A stretch of 64,000 nt of DNA from Chitinophaga alhagiae (GTDB taxonomy: Bacteria > Bacteroidota > Bacteroidia > Chitinophagales > Chitinophagaceae), in assembly GCF_003568665.1 (NCBI RefSeq), contig NZ_QXMH01000001.1:2294001-2358000 (forward strand), given 5' to 3'. Each line of letters starts with the position of its first letter. Positions within the stretch are counted from its first letter, which is position 1. Positions 62,673 to 64,000 of the stretch are shown one piece after another. Made by a program: the position numbers and the translations under genes. Under the pieces are notes generated by a model. The model searched no databases, had not been told where the DNA came from, and was given only the letters and a program-made list of their open reading frames with translations.

Positions 62673-64000
62673 TCAGATCACCACGTTGATCATCTTCCCT
62701 TTCACGAATATCACCTTCCGGGGATCTTTCCCTTCTGTCCATTTCAGGATCACATCATTGGCCAGCGCTATGGCAGTGGCTTCCGCTTCTGTAGCGTCTA
62801 ATGAAATGTTGATGGTGGTGCGCAGCTTGCCGTTAACAGACACGGGGTATTCCTTGGTGCTTTCGGTAACGTATTCCGCGTTGAATATGGGGAAAGCAGC
62901 GTCCAGCACAGAACCGCTGTTGCCCATTGCGGCCCACAGCTCTTCGCAGACATGGGGGGCGTAGGGCGTGAGCAATATTACCAGCGGCTCCAGGATGGCC
63001 TTTTTATGGCATTTCAGGTCTGTAAGGTCGTTTACGCACATCATAAAGCCGCTCACGGCCGTATTGAAAGAAAGGCGCTCCGTGTCTTCCTCAATTCTGC
63101 GGATGGCTTTATGGAGCGTTTTCAGTTCATCTGCTGTGGGGGCGGCGTCTTTTACGATGAGGCCTTTCTGCTCGTCCATGTACAGGCGCCAGAATTTTTT
63201 GAGGAAGCGGTGTACGCCTTCTATGCCCTTGGTTTCCCAGGGTTTGCTTTGCTCTACCGGGCCCAGGAACATTTCGTACATGCGGAAGGTGTCTGCCCCG
63301 AATTTTTCTACCAGCAGATCAGGGTTCACGGTATTGAACTTGCTCTTGCTCATTTTTTCGGAGAGAGTGCCGCAGATGTATTTGCCGTCTTCCAGAATGA
63401 ACTGCGCTGTGGCATAGTCGGGGCGCCAGCTCCTGAACGCATCCACGTCCAGTTCCAGCCCGTCTACCATATTCACATCTACATGCAGCTCGTCTGTATC
63501 GTACTGCTCCCGCAGGCCGGCTGACACGAACTCGTTGGTACCCCTTACGCGGTACACGAGGCGGGAGCTGCCGGTGATCATGCCCTGGTTCACCAGCTTT
63601 TTGTACGGCTCGTCAAAGCCGATGTGGCCCAGGTCAAAGAGCACCTTCGTCCACAGGCGGGAGTACAGCAAATGCCCCACCGCATGTTCGGTACCGCCAA
63701 TGTAGAGGTCTACCTGGCCCCAGTAGTCAGATACCTTGCGGTCGCAAAAGGCCGCATTGTTATGCGGGTCCATATACCGGAGAAAGTACCAGCTGCTGCC
63801 GGCGTAGCCGGGCATGGTGCTGGTTTCCCTGCGCAGGGCCGTGCCTGGTTCCGCGGGCAGGTTGACCCATTGGGTCATGTTGGCCAGCGGGCCTTCTCCG
63901 TCTTCTCCCGGCGTATAGTGGTCTACGTGAGGCAGCTCCAGCGGCAGGTCTGCCGGGTCCATAGCCTCGGGTATGCCATTGCGGTATACAATGGGGAATG
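62673..64000 (-). CDS. leuS: Leucyl-tRNA synthetase, C-terminal part
   Basis: The reading frame runs off the window end, so the N-terminal part is missing; at least 442 codons are present. It attaches leucine to tRNA-Leu. The visible part covers the end of the catalytic domain with the KMSKS loop ('SEKMSKSKFNTVNPD'), 'DTFRMYEMFLGPVEQSKPW', the anticodon-binding helical domain and the C-terminal domain ending 'VIFVKGKMINVVI'. The frame reads 'FPIVYRNGIPEAMDPADL' upstream of the internal Met at 63962, typical LeuRS sequence, so that Met is not the start. Confidence 0.96.
   Translation of the reverse strand, partial: FPIVYRNGIPEAMDPADLPLELPHVDHYTPGEDGEGPLANMTQWVNLPAEPGTALRRETSTMPGYAGSSWYFLRYMDPHNNAAFCDRKVSDYWGQVDLYIGGTEHAVGHLLYSRLWTKVLFDLGHIGFDEPYKKLVNQGMITGSSRLVYRVRGTNEFVSAGLREQYDTDELHVDVNMVDGLELDVDAFRSWRPDYATAQFILEDGKYICGTLSEKMSKSKFNTVNPDLLVEKFGADTFRMYEMFLGPVEQSKPWETKGIEGVHRFLKKFWRLYMDEQKGLIVKDAAPTADELKTLHKAIRRIEEDTERLSFNTAVSGFMMCVNDLTDLKCHKKAILEPLVILLTPYAPHVCEELWAAMGNSGSVLDAAFPIFNAEYVTESTKEYPVSVNGKLRTTINISLDATEAEATAIALANDVILKWTEGKDPRKVIFVKGKMINVVI

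Overview
The window is a stretch of a Bacteroidota chromosome, most likely from the family Chitinophagaceae (Chitinophaga-like). This rests on three things seen in the sequence. Several promoters carry the Bacteroidota -7 element TAnnTTTG, and some have a -33 TTTG about 19-20 bp upstream. There are large TonB-dependent receptors with N-terminal carboxypeptidase-regulatory-like domains. Lineage-typical genes are present: a transketolase C-terminal subunit as a separate gene, a tricorn-like S41 protease, a DUF3857/transglutaminase giant and DUF1501. No phage, ICE or complete IS is present; nearly everything is housekeeping or envelope biology.

Layout. 1-7,000: the end of a DUF1501 gene followed by a repeat element (E1), a class A beta-lactamase divergent from an HtrA-type protease, a small lipoprotein, and OPT and POT peptide transporters. 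7,000-15,000: purD, then the rod-shape cluster mreB-mreC-mreD-mrdA(PBP2)-rodA and a metallo-beta-lactamase-fold hydrolase. 15,000-20,000: an ECF sigma factor with a membrane anti-sigma-like protein and a CpxP/Spy-like protein, then transketolase C-subunit, galE and rfbA. 20,000-34,000: a phosphate-related island with Pit, a PhoU-like partner, a COG2908 metallophosphoesterase (possible PlcP phospholipase), a TonB receptor, a beta-helix-like lipoprotein, an OprO/P-type porin, PhoR/PhoB and an unusual secreted protein with a caspase-like His/Cys signature. 34,000-44,000: an ABC exporter, the DUF3857 giant and atpBEFHA. 44,000-47,800: a 62-bp minisatellite, a telomere-like inverted repeat, and a TonB receptor/TPR-like/winged-helix trio with a perfect operator palindrome in its promoter. 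47,800-64,000: pdxA, rsmA, a 2-hydroxyacid dehydrogenase, greA, a HIT protein, two OmpR-type regulators without kinases, ruvC, a flippase-like membrane protein, DUF3108, ruvB, an M28 peptidase, a secreted EEP nuclease/phosphatase-like protein, a tricorn-like protease, a second copy of the repeat element (E2) and the 3' part of leuS.

Most notable observations. (1) Three promoters in the phosphate island (before 22157, 23637 and 26577) carry 3-7 copies of (T/G)TAAyA-like hexamers phased at exactly 11 bp. In all three the last hexamer begins exactly 15 bp before a -7 box. This looks like a Bacteroidota Pho box. It ties a putative phospholipase, a TonB receptor and a beta-helix lipoprotein into one predicted PhoB-controlled scavenging system. 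(2) Two intergenic elements of 115 and 111 bp (E1, E2) share an unusual three-arm layout and an 11-bp identical core, which indicates a dispersed 3'-end repeat family. (3) A 728-aa secreted protein beside phoB has HRGH and GSCGG motifs after hydrophobic strands, like clan CD cysteine peptidases.
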